From the NCBI GenBank assembly GCA_041558415.1, contig JBFFEY010000004.1, forward strand, positions 87,453 through 151,452: a stretch of 64,000 nucleotides of DNA, read 5' to 3'. Positions 16,094-23,802 of the stretch are shown here, one piece after another (positions within the stretch are counted from its first letter, which is position 1; the number at the start of each line of letters is the position of its first letter). The position numbers and the translations under genes are program-made. The notes beneath the pieces were generated by a model, which was not told the DNA's origin, searched no databases, and saw only the letters and a program-made list of their open reading frames with translations. The DNA comes from SG8-39 sp041558415 (GTDB taxonomy: Bacteria; Pseudomonadota; Gammaproteobacteria; Burkholderiales; SG8-39).

Positions 16094-18517
16094 TCAGGCG
16101 GCCTTCTGCGCCGGCGGCAGCTCGCCGATGGCGCAGGCCACCGCGTCCTCGACCCGGTCGAGCCAGACGAACTCGAGCCGCTCGCGCGCTTCGGACGGCA
16201 CGTCTTCGAGATCCTTCTGGTTGCGGCGCGGCAGCATCACGGTGCGGATGCCGGCACGCAGCGCGGCGAGCACCTTTTCCTTCACTCCGCCGATCGGCAG
16301 CACCATGCCACGCAGCGAGATCTCGCCGGTCATCGCCACGTCGCTCCTCACCGAGCGGCCGGTGAGCAGCGAGACGAGCGCGAGGTACATCGCCACCCCC
16401 GCGCTCGGGCCGTCCTTCGGCGTCGCACCGGCGGGCACGTGCACGTGCAGGTCGGTCTTGTCGAGCGGATCGTCGAGCAGCTTCTTTGCCAGCGTCAGCG
16501 CGGCCTGCGCCGATTCCTTCATCACCTCGCCGAGCTGTCCGGTGAGAATCAGCTTGCCCTTGCCCGGCACCTGGGTCGCCTCGATGAACAGGATGTCGCC
16601 GCCGACCGGCGTCCAGGCGAGGCCCGTCGCCACGCCCGGCACGCTGGTGCGCTCGGCCACCTCGTTCTCGAAGCGGCGGGCGCCGAGAATGGCGTGCAGG
16701 TCGCCGGCGTCGACCACGGTCGGCAGCTTCACCGCCGCCTCGCCCTCGGCGATACGCATGGCGACATGGCGCAGCACCGCGCCGATCTCGCGCTCGAGGT
16801 TGCGCACGCCTGCCTCGCGCGTGTAATCGCGCGCGATCGCGGCGAGTGCGGCGTCGCTCAGCGCCGCCTGCTCGGCGCTCAGGCCGTTCGCCTCGAGCTG
16901 GCGCTTCACCAGGTAGCGGCGCGCGATCTCGCGCTTTTCCTCCTCCGTATAGCCCGGCAGCTGGATGATTTCCATGCGGTCGCGCAGCGGCCCCGGAATC
17001 GTATCGAGCACGTTCGCCGTGGCGATGAACAGCATGCGCGACAGGTCGAAATCGACGCCGAGGTAGTTGTCGCGGAATTTCGCGTTCTGCTCCGGGTCGA
17101 GCACTTCGAGCAGCGCCGAGGCCGGGTCGCCGTGAAAGCCGCCCATGCCGAGCTTGTCGATCTCGTCGAGCATCAGCACGCCGGCGCGACTGCCTGCGCG
17201 GCGCACCGCCTGGATGATGTTGCCCGGCAGCGCACCGACGTAGGTGCGGCGGTGACCGCGGATCTCGGCCTCGTCGTGCAGCCCGCCGAGCGCGACGCGC
17301 TGGAAGACGCGACCCGTGGCACGCGCGATCGACTGGCCGAGGGAGGTCTTGCCCACGCCCGGCGGACCGACGAAGCACAGGATCGGGCTCTTGCCCTCCG
17401 GCGCCAGCTTCCGCACCGCGAGGTACTCGAGGATGCGGCGCTTGACCTTGTCGAGGCCGAAGTGGTCGTCATCGAGCACCCTGCGCGCCGCCGCGATGTC
17501 GATCGGCTTCTGCGGCTCGGAGGCCCAGGGCAGCTCGCACAGCCACTCGAGATAGCTGCGCAGCATCGACGACTCGCCCGAGCCCTCGTGCATGCGCTGC
17601 AGGCGCTTGAGCTCCTTGTGCGCGTGCCTGGCGACGTCTTCCGGCATGCCGGCCGCGTCGATCGCCTTTTTCAGTTCCTCAAGCTCCGCGCGATCGTCGT
17701 CGTCTTCGCCCAGCTCCTTCTGGATCTGGCGCATCTGCTCGCGCAGCACGTGCTGGCGCTGGCGGTCGTCGAACGCTTTCTTGGTCTGCTCGCCGATCTC
17801 CTTCGAGATGCGCAGCACCTCGACGCGCTGCGACAGCAGCTCGAGCACGCGATCGAGCCGCGCTTCCAGCGCAAAGGTCTCGAGCAGCGCCTGTTTTTCC
17901 TCGGGCTTCACGTCGAGCAGGTTGGCGACCATGTCCGCGAGCACCGCAGGCGAATCGACGTTCTCGACCATGCTGGCGAGCTCGTCGGGCGCGTGCGGCA
18001 GCAGGCCGACGGCCTCCACCGCCTGTTGCTTGAGCTGCAGGAAGCGTGCCTCGATCTCCGCGCTGGCCGTGCTCGGCTCGTCGATCCAGGCGACGCGCGC
18101 GACCAGGTACGGCCAGCCGTCGAGGAATTCCAGCACGCGGAAGCGCGTCTGCCCCTGCACCACCAGGTGGTGGGCGCCGGCCGGGCTGGTGACGTAGCGC
18201 AGGATCTGCCCCGCGGTGCCGACCCAGTAGAGCGCTTCCGGCCCGGGCGCGTCGAGCTTCGGGTCGCGCTGCAGCAGGAAGCCGACACGCCGCTCGTGAC
18301 GGGCGGCCTCCTGCGCGGCGGCGACCGATTTCTCACGCCCGATGGTGACCGGCGCCAGCACCCCCGGGAACAGCACGATGCTGCGCACCGGCACGAGCGC
18401 GATGGCGTCCTCCGGCAGCGGCTTGCCCGGGCGTTCGCCAGCGCCGGCGCGCGGCACGACGGCGCCCTGCGGCACGTCGCGGCCGAGCAGCTTTCTCGAT
18501 CCCGGCCAGGGCGTCAT
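16094..18517 (-). CDS. lon: ATP-dependent protease La (Lon)
   Basis: Lon degrades misfolded and regulatory proteins in the cytosol. The 807-residue protein has the N-terminal substrate domain (about 45-230, starting IALVPVRSIVLFPG), a coiled-coil helical region, the AAA+ module with Walker A GPPGVGKTSLGQ near residue 384, and the C-terminal serine protease domain. The latter has the Ser in PKDGPSAGVAMY (about residue 705) and the Lys in LPIGGVKEK about 41 residues later. The N terminus carries roughly 30 extra Arg/Pro-rich residues compared with E. coli Lon. The start ATG overlaps the stop of a 28-codon frame (ATGA). A sigma-32-like promoter lies at 18608-18636, as expected for a heat-shock protease. 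Confidence 0.93.
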   Translation of the reverse strand: MTPWPGSRKLLGRDVPQGAVVPRAGAGERPGKPLPEDAIALVPVRSIVLFPGVLAPVTIGREKSVAAAQEAARHERRVGFLLQRDPKLDAPGPEALYWVGTAGQILRYVTSPAGAHHLVVQGQTRFRVLEFLDGWPYLVARVAWIDEPSTASAEIEARFLQLKQQAVEAVGLLPHAPDELASMVENVDSPAVLADMVANLLDVKPEEKQALLETFALEARLDRVLELLSQRVEVLRISKEIGEQTKKAFDDRQRQHVLREQMRQIQKELGEDDDDRAELEELKKAIDAAGMPEDVARHAHKELKRLQRMHEGSGESSMLRSYLEWLCELPWASEPQKPIDIAAARRVLDDDHFGLDKVKRRILEYLAVRKLAPEGKSPILCFVGPPGVGKTSLGQSIARATGRVFQRVALGGLHDEAEIRGHRRTYVGALPGNIIQAVRRAGSRAGVLMLDEIDKLGMGGFHGDPASALLEVLDPEQNAKFRDNYLGVDFDLSRMLFIATANVLDTIPGPLRDRMEIIQLPGYTEEEKREIARRYLVKRQLEANGLSAEQAALSDAALAAIARDYTREAGVRNLEREIGAVLRHVAMRIAEGEAAVKLPTVVDAGDLHAILGARRFENEVAERTSVPGVATGLAWTPVGGDILFIEATQVPGKGKLILTGQLGEVMKESAQAALTLAKKLLDDPLDKTDLHVHVPAGATPKDGPSAGVAMYLALVSLLTGRSVRSDVAMTGEISLRGMVLPIGGVKEKVLAALRAGIRTVMLPRRNQKDLEDVPSEARERLEFVWLDRVEDAVACAIGELPPAQKAA

Positions 18518-18600
18518 GCGAACGCCTCCGTATGCTCGGCCTCGTCGAACATCGACAGCGCCTCGGCCCACATCCAGTTGCGCAGATCCCTCGCATTCAT
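18514..18600 (-). CDS. 28-residue reading frame coupled to lon
   Basis: A short frame beginning MNARDLRNWMWAEALSMF and ending by a TGA that overlaps the lon ATG. AAGGG lies just before its ATG. The N-terminal string resembles, from memory, the start of some Hsp20-type proteins of betaproteobacteria, so it may be the remnant of a longer gene or a conserved small leader. Against translation, the sigma-32-like -10 box ends only seven bases before this ATG, so many transcripts may start at or inside it. It could then be part of the lon 5' leader. Real but of uncertain status. Confidence 0.5.
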   Translation of the reverse strand: MNARDLRNWMWAEALSMFDEAEHTEAFA

Positions 18601-18607
18601 TGCCCTT

Positions 18608-18636
18608 AGATGGCGCTCGATGAGGCCGGATTCAAG
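18608..18636 (-). promoter_or_regulatory. Sigma-32-like promoter of lon
   Basis: On the minus strand, CTTGAA (complement of 18631-18636) is followed after 15 bases by CGCCATCT (complement of 18608-18615). This matches the heat-shock consensus CTTGAAA - 12-15 bp - CCCCATNT with six of eight bases in the -10 octamer. It is the only such pair in the 101-bp gap between lon and the divergent NUDIX gene. lon is a classical sigma-32 target, which supports the site. Confidence 0.6.
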
Positions 18637-18701
18637 TGCCGCGAAAAGCGCTGGCCGATCAGCACATTGGGCGGACGACTGCAATCGGCGACAATGACGC
18701 C

Positions 18702-19127
18702 ATGCAAACGCGTCCGCCACGATCCGCCGGCGCGGTGGTGTTCCGGCGCACGCCGCAGGGCGTGCGCCTGCTGGTGCTGCGTGCCTACGCCAGCTGGGAC
18801 TTCCCCAAGGGCCTCGTCGAGGACGACGAAGCCGAGTTTCACGCCGCGCAGCGCGAGGTGTTCGAGGAAACCGGGCTCGGCGATCTCGACTATCCCTTCG
18901 GCGAGGACAGCTACAAGGAAACCCTGCCCTACGCCCAGGGCAAGATCGCGCGCTACTACCTGGCCGAGACCGAGACGGCCGACGTGGGGCTGCCGGTCTC
19001 GCCCGAGCTCGGCCGGCCCGAGCACCACGAATGGCGCTGGGTGAGCTTTGACGAAGCCGAGGACGTGCTGCCGCCGCGCCTGGCCGTGGTGCTCGACTGG
19101 GCCCGCGCTACCATTGAAGGACACTGA
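18702..19127 (+). CDS. NUDIX hydrolase, diadenosine-tetraphosphatase-like
   Basis: A 141-residue NUDIX protein. The box GLVEDDEAEFHAAQREVFEE followed by TGL fits GX5EX7REUXEEXGU exactly (about residues 39-61). The opening SAGAVVFRRTPQGVRLLVLR, the WDFPKG segment and the late HHEWRWVSFDEAEDVL are typical of the asymmetric bis(5'-nucleosyl)-tetraphosphatase group. Relatives clean up dinucleoside polyphosphates; the true substrate is not set by the motif. The ATG at 18702 is chosen because the frame upstream overlaps the lon promoter region. DUF6394 and channel genes follow on the same strand with gaps of 15 and 11 bp, suggesting one transcript. Confidence 0.85.
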   Translation: MQTRPPRSAGAVVFRRTPQGVRLLVLRAYASWDFPKGLVEDDEAEFHAAQREVFEETGLGDLDYPFGEDSYKETLPYAQGKIARYYLAETETADVGLPVSPELGRPEHHEWRWVSFDEAEDVLPPRLAVVLDWARATIEGH

Positions 19128-19142
19128 CCCCGGGGACCGACC

Positions 19143-19526
19143 ATGAACCTAGAAAAAGTGATCTTCGGTTTCTTCATCGTGCTCGCCGCGACGCTCAACT
19201 TCGGCTTCGTCTACGGCGAGGTGAGCGATCCGCAGCACCACCACCTGTGGGAGTTCTTCGCCGCCTTCGTGGTGAACATCATCGCCACCGTGCTCAAGTT
19301 CGGCGACCGCACCCAGGTCGGCGCGATCCACCTGGCCACCAGCCTGGTCGCCATCCTGCAGTTCGCCGCCGCGGCCCTGGTCTGGTTCTTTGCCGAGCCG
19401 GCCGCCGACGGCGGCCTCACCACCCGCACCCTCGCCAGCATCGTCTCGCTCTCGGCCGGCGCGCTGCTCGCCAACGTCGTGTCGGTCGCCATCCTCATCG
19501 TCGAGACCACGATGCAGCGCCGCTGA
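19143..19526 (+). CDS. DUF6394-family membrane protein
   Basis: A 127-residue membrane protein with four predicted helices (about residues 5-25, 33-53, 60-83 and 95-120). The start MNLEKVIFGFFIVLAATLNF, the loop SDPQHHHLWEFF, and KFGDRTQVGAIHLATSLVAI are features I associate with DUF6394, a family of unknown function. It lies 11 bp before a two-RCK potassium channel gene. That neighbourhood suggests an accessory subunit or a partner in potassium or voltage homeostasis; this is inference from position only. Confidence 0.75.
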   Translation: MNLEKVIFGFFIVLAATLNFGFVYGEVSDPQHHHLWEFFAAFVVNIIATVLKFGDRTQVGAIHLATSLVAILQFAAAALVWFFAEPAADGGLTTRTLASIVSLSAGALLANVVSVAILIVETTMQRR

Positions 19527-19537
19527 GCGCCGCGCCC

Positions 19538-21256
19538 ATGTCGAGCGGCGTCCTGTTCCTCGCCCTGCGGCGCCTGCGCGCGCCGCTCATATACCTGGTC
19601 GCCGTCTTCGCGCTCGGCATCGTCGGCCTGGTGCTGATCCCGGGCGTGGACGCCGAGGGCAGGCCCTGGCACATGAGCGTGCTGCAGGCGCTCTATTTCA
19701 TGGCCTACACCGCGAGCACCACGGGCTTCGGCGAGATCCCGCATCCGTTCAGCGATACGCAGCGGCTGTGGGCGACACTGATGATCTTCGCTTCGGTGTT
19801 CGGCTGGGCCTATCTGGTCGCCCGCCTCATCTCCCTCGCCCAGGACCGCGCCTTTCGCGCCGCGGTGGTCGGGACGCGCTTCGCGCGCCGCGTGCGCGCG
19901 CTCACCGAGCCCTTCTATCTCATCTGCGGCTTCGGTGAGACCGGCTCGCTCGTCGGCCGCGCGCTCGACGACCTCGGCTTCCGCTTCGTCGTCGTCGATA
20001 TCGACGAGACGCGCGTGCAGGAGCTCGACCTGCTCGACCTGCTCGACCTGCTGCACGCGGCGCCGGCGCTCACCGCCGACGCCAAGCTGCCGGCGAATCT
20101 TCTCGCCGCGGGACTCAGCCACCGTTACTGCCGCGGCGTGATCGCGCTCACCAACGACGACCAGGCGAACCTGGCAGTCGCGATGGCCGTGCGGCTGCTC
20201 AACCCGAAGATCCCGGTGCTGGCGCGCGCCATGAGCCGCGAAACCGCGGCCAACCTCGCCTCCTTCGACACCGACCACATCATCAATCCGTTCGCCACCT
20301 TCGGCCGCTATCTCGCGCTCGCCGTCGCCTCGCCGGGCGCGTCGCAGCTGCTGCGCTGGCTGACCGGCATGCCCGGCTGGACGCTGCGCCCGGAGACCGC
20401 GCCGCCGCACGGCCATTGGGTGGTGTGCGGCTACGGCCGCTTCGGGCGCGAGTGCGTGCGCGCGCTGCGCAAACAGGGGCTGGACGTTACGATCATCGAC
20501 CCCTCGGCGCAGGCCGAGGACGGCATCCAGGCGGTGCGCGGCGTGGGCACCGAGGCCGAGCCGCTGCGCGCCGCCGGCACCGAGGGCTCGGTCGGCATCA
20601 TCGCCGGGACCGACGACGACGTCACCAACCTGTCGATCGTCGTCACCGCGCGCCAGCTCAACCGCAACCTGTTCACCGTGGTGCGCCAGAACCTGCAGGC
20701 CAACCACGCGCTGTTCGACGCCTTCGACGCCGACATCACCATGGTGTCGAGCGAGATCGTGGCGCACGAGTGCCTGGCGCGCATCCACACGCCGCTGCTC
20801 GCGCGCTTCCTGCTGCTCGCGCGCGAGCAGGGCGAGGAATGGTCCGACTTGCTCGTGGCGCGCCTCAAGGCCTCGCTGGGCGAAGCCACGCCCGAAATCT
20901 GGAGCGTGGCGATGACCGTTTCGGGCGCGCCCGCGCTGCACCGCGCGCTGCTGCTGGAGGGCGCGACGATCCGCGTGGGCGACCTGCGGCGCGATCCGGG
21001 CGATCGCGAAGCGCAGCTCGCCTGCGAGGCGCTGCACCTGACGAGCGGCAAGAAAGCTTCACTGCTGCCGACCGACGCGATTGCGCTCGCGCCCGGCGAC
21101 GAGCTGCTGTTCGCCGGCAAGCCGGCGGCGCGCCGCGCGCAGCTGCAGACCCTGCGCAACGTCAACGTGCGCGATTACGTCGTTAGCGGGATCGACCGGC
21201 CGGGCGGCTGGGTCTGGCAGCGCCTGGTGCGGCGCGAACCCGGCGCGCGCAGCTGA
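19538..21256 (+). CDS. Potassium channel with two RCK (TrkA-N) modules
   Basis: A 572-residue ion channel subunit. Two membrane helices (about 13-35 and 75-100) flank the pore segment YFMAYTASTTGFGEIP, whose TTGFGE replaces the standard TVGYGD selectivity filter. Two Rossmann-type RCK domains follow: ICGFGETGSLVGRAL (about residue 128) and VCGYGRFGRECVRAL (about residue 295), each with GxGxxG. A TrkA-C-like tail (about 470-560) ends the protein. Such channels are gated by nucleotides or cations bound to the cytosolic ring. A Leu-Asp repeat (ELDLLDLLDLL) lies in the first RCK. The frame is open upstream, but the ATG at 19538 starts the first helix correctly. Confidence 0.87.
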   Translation: MSSGVLFLALRRLRAPLIYLVAVFALGIVGLVLIPGVDAEGRPWHMSVLQALYFMAYTASTTGFGEIPHPFSDTQRLWATLMIFASVFGWAYLVARLISLAQDRAFRAAVVGTRFARRVRALTEPFYLICGFGETGSLVGRALDDLGFRFVVVDIDETRVQELDLLDLLDLLHAAPALTADAKLPANLLAAGLSHRYCRGVIALTNDDQANLAVAMAVRLLNPKIPVLARAMSRETAANLASFDTDHIINPFATFGRYLALAVASPGASQLLRWLTGMPGWTLRPETAPPHGHWVVCGYGRFGRECVRALRKQGLDVTIIDPSAQAEDGIQAVRGVGTEAEPLRAAGTEGSVGIIAGTDDDVTNLSIVVTARQLNRNLFTVVRQNLQANHALFDAFDADITMVSSEIVAHECLARIHTPLLARFLLLAREQGEEWSDLLVARLKASLGEATPEIWSVAMTVSGAPALHRALLLEGATIRVGDLRRDPGDREAQLACEALHLTSGKKASLLPTDAIALAPGDELLFAGKPAARRAQLQTLRNVNVRDYVVSGIDRPGGWVWQRLVRREPGARS

Positions 21257-21268
21257 GCGGCGACGGCT

Positions 21269-22687
21269 TTACGACGACGTGCCCGTGGCCAAAAAGCGCC
21301 GCGGGCTCTTGCGGAATCGGCGGCGGCATTCCTCGGAACAGAAATGCAGGATCTGCGCGTCGTGCGCGAGCTTGAACGTGTCGTGCTCGACCGTCATGCC
21401 GCAAACCGGGTCGCGCGGCGCGGTGAAGCTCGGCGCCGCAAGCCTGCGCTCGCCAACGCCCAGCTCGGCGAAAAGCTTGGCGAAATCGAGCAGCAGCCGC
21501 GGCAGCAGAAAGCGGTGCCGCACGCGCTCGCGTCCCGAGGCGCCGTAGGCGCGCGCCGCATCCGGGTCTTCCAGCAGGCGCACGATCGCCGCAGCGCAGG
21601 CCTCCACCGAGTCCACCAGCACACCGCCTGCACCGTCGGCCATCTGCAATGGAATGCCACCGGCGCGTCCGGCGACCACCGGTGTGCCTTTCCACAGCGC
21701 TTCGGACACGACCAGACCGAAGCCCTCGCGGATCGATTTCTGCAGCACCACGTCCGACAGACGCTGGAAGGCGTTGACCTCGACGTTCGATACCCCGGTC
21801 AGGTTGGTGAAGACGTGGACCAGCGGCTCGTTGCGTATCGCCGCACACACGCGGCGGTACATCTCCGAGCCCTCCGGATCGTCCAGCGCCATGCTGCCGA
21901 CCAGCGCGAGCTGCAGATTCGGCACCGATTCGCGCGCCAGACGGTAGGCCTCGATCACGCCGAGCGGATCCTTCCAGCGGTCGAAGCGCGAGATCTGCGT
22001 CACCAGCGGGTGCTCGAAGTCGATTCCGATCCAGGCCAGGATCTGGTGCGCCAGATGGCGCGGCAGATCGAGATTCTTCGGCGACAGCGGATCGATCGCC
22101 GGCGGGATGATCTGCACGTTCGCGATCGGCAAGTCGGGCGGCACGAACTCGCGCATCGTGTACACCGCCGCGTCATAGCCGTCCAGCAGCCCGCGCAGGA
22201 ACCCCCAGACCTCGGCGTTCGGCTGGCCGGTGTCGATGTGACAGCGCCAGATCCAGCGCGCACTGTTGCGGTTGCCGCGCGCCAGCATCGCCGCGGGCTG
22301 CGGGTCGTGGATCACGACGTAGTCGTAGCGCTCCTCGAAGGCACGCGCGTTCTTTTCCGCGGTTGCGAGATAGACTGCGCGCTCCTCGGCGGTGAGCGTC
22401 TCGCTCGCGCCCTGCAGCGCGTTGTGGATCTTCTTCGTCACGCGGAAGAACGCCTCGTCGCCCGCGATCAACTTCCAGTCGGTGACGACGCCGAGCCCGT
22501 TCCACAGCGGCACCGCGGCGTTTAGCAGCTCCGACACCCCGCCACCGTAGGCGGTGGCGTTTACGTGCACCACGCGGGCGCCGCGCAAGGGTTCGGCTGC
22601 TTCGACAAGGGCGTCGAGGATCTCGTCCGGCACGATGCCGCGGTAGGACTGGATCGAGCGGACGCCGGTTTCGACCGTGTGCAGCAT
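21269..22687 (-). CDS. TreT-like trehalose glycosyltransferase (GT4) with C-terminal YHS domain
   Basis: A 472-residue GT-B glycosyltransferase whose layout matches the trehalose glycosyltransferring synthase TreT/TreP group. It starts with RGARVVHVNATAYGGGVSELL (sugar-acceptor loop), then GLGVVTDWKLI, WRCHIDTGQPN and QISRFDRWKDPLGVIEAY. The donor-binding stretch is KSIREGFGLVVSEALWKGTPVV, with both glutamates of the EX7E motif. TreT makes trehalose from NDP-glucose and glucose. Residues 426-466 are an added YHS domain (DPVCGMTVE ... LHFCSEECRRRF), a small cysteine-containing metal-binding fold not normally found on this enzyme. galT lies 12 bp upstream on the same strand, so the two are cotranscribed. 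Confidence 0.85.
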   Translation of the reverse strand: MLHTVETGVRSIQSYRGIVPDEILDALVEAAEPLRGARVVHVNATAYGGGVSELLNAAVPLWNGLGVVTDWKLIAGDEAFFRVTKKIHNALQGASETLTAEERAVYLATAEKNARAFEERYDYVVIHDPQPAAMLARGNRNSARWIWRCHIDTGQPNAEVWGFLRGLLDGYDAAVYTMREFVPPDLPIANVQIIPPAIDPLSPKNLDLPRHLAHQILAWIGIDFEHPLVTQISRFDRWKDPLGVIEAYRLARESVPNLQLALVGSMALDDPEGSEMYRRVCAAIRNEPLVHVFTNLTGVSNVEVNAFQRLSDVVLQKSIREGFGLVVSEALWKGTPVVAGRAGGIPLQMADGAGGVLVDSVEACAAAIVRLLEDPDAARAYGASGRERVRHRFLLPRLLLDFAKLFAELGVGERRLAAPSFTAPRDPVCGMTVEHDTFKLAHDAQILHFCSEECRRRFRKSPRRFLATGTSS

Positions 22688-22699
22688 CGCGCCTGCCGA

Positions 22700-23680
22700 T
22701 CAGCGCCGCGGCAGTTGGGCGCGCAGCGCCTGCGCCGCCGCCTCCGGCGTCTGCACGTTGACCACGATGCGCGAGCCGAGCTCGAAGCCGGCGCGCAGCG
22801 TGATGCGCGGCTGCACGTCGACGAACCAGTGGTTCGCCAGGCGGTGCACCTGGTCGAGCGGTGGCGTCATGACGACCAGGTTGTAGTGCGGATCCTCGAG
22901 CACCGTGTGCAGCGCGCCCATCACCACGCGCAGGTGCGCGGCGAGGTCGTCGAGCTCGACCGACTTCACCTCGGCGAAGCTCGGCGCATGGCGCAGCGGC
23001 ACGATCTGGATCTGCCAGGGCACGCGCGAGGCGTACGGCGCGAGCGTGACGTAGTGCGCGCTGCGGTACACCACGCGCTCGCCGCCGCCCAGCTCGCGCC
23101 CCACCACGTGGCACATGCCGCAGTGCCCGGTGCTGTCGAAGATTGCGACCTCCTCCTGGGTACGATTGCGCACCTCGGGCGAGACCACCGGCGTGGCCAC
23201 GATCTGCGCGTGCGGGTGCGACAGGCTGGTGCCCGCGCGCCGGCCCTGGTTCTTGAACAGCACCACGTGGCGCGCCACGCCGGTCAGCGCCGCGAGCACG
23301 CGGAAGCGCCGCACGTAGATCTCGAGCACGTCGCGCAGCCGCCCGACGGGCAGCGTGGCGAGCGTGGCATCGTGCTCGGGCGACTCGACGATCACCTCGT
23401 GCTGCCCGTAGGCCGGCAGCCGGCGCCAGCCCTCCGGCACCTCCGAGTAGCGCACCGCGGCGCGGCGCTCGACGTCGAGCGTCGGGTAGCGGTTGGGGGC
23501 CGCGCGCACGATCCAGTTGCCTTTGTCGTCGTCGATGCGGTCCGTTTCCTGCGGCATCATCGCTTCGTTGCCGGGGCAGAACGGGCACTCGCCGCCGTCG
23601 CCGTCGTGCGGCCGCTTGGCGCGCTCCGGATTGATGACCACCCAGTCGTGAGTGATCGGATCCTGCCTCAGCTCGGACAT
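22700..23680 (-). CDS. galT: Galactose-1-phosphate uridylyltransferase (GalT family)
   Basis: A 326-residue HIT-superfamily nucleotidyltransferase. N-terminal SELRQDPITHDWVVI, the zinc pair CPFC in GECPFCPGNE and the catalytic SHPHAQIVATP (H-x-H) define the family; a further C-x-x-C (HCGMCHVV) belongs to the zinc site. The enzyme moves a nucleotidyl group between hexose-1-phosphates through a His-linked intermediate. Some bacterial members act as ADP-glucose phosphorylases. Its pairing with a TreT-like gene, which uses NDP-glucose, suggests it supplies or recycles that donor. The ATG at 23680 has GGAG nine bases ahead and is preferred to the upstream TTG. Confidence 0.88.
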   Translation of the reverse strand: MSELRQDPITHDWVVINPERAKRPHDGDGGECPFCPGNEAMMPQETDRIDDDKGNWIVRAAPNRYPTLDVERRAAVRYSEVPEGWRRLPAYGQHEVIVESPEHDATLATLPVGRLRDVLEIYVRRFRVLAALTGVARHVVLFKNQGRRAGTSLSHPHAQIVATPVVSPEVRNRTQEEVAIFDSTGHCGMCHVVGRELGGGERVVYRSAHYVTLAPYASRVPWQIQIVPLRHAPSFAEVKSVELDDLAAHLRVVMGALHTVLEDPHYNLVVMTPPLDQVHRLANHWFVDVQPRITLRAGFELGSRIVVNVQTPEAAAQALRAQLPRR

Positions 23681-23802
23681 GTCGATCCGCTCCAAGGCTA
23701 TGTTTCACACGCCGCGGCCCCGCTGCAGTTGATCTCCGTCAACCCGGCGAGCGCTCGTCGACGCGAGATTGTGCATCGGGCCCTGCGCAGCGCAGCAAAT
23801 CC

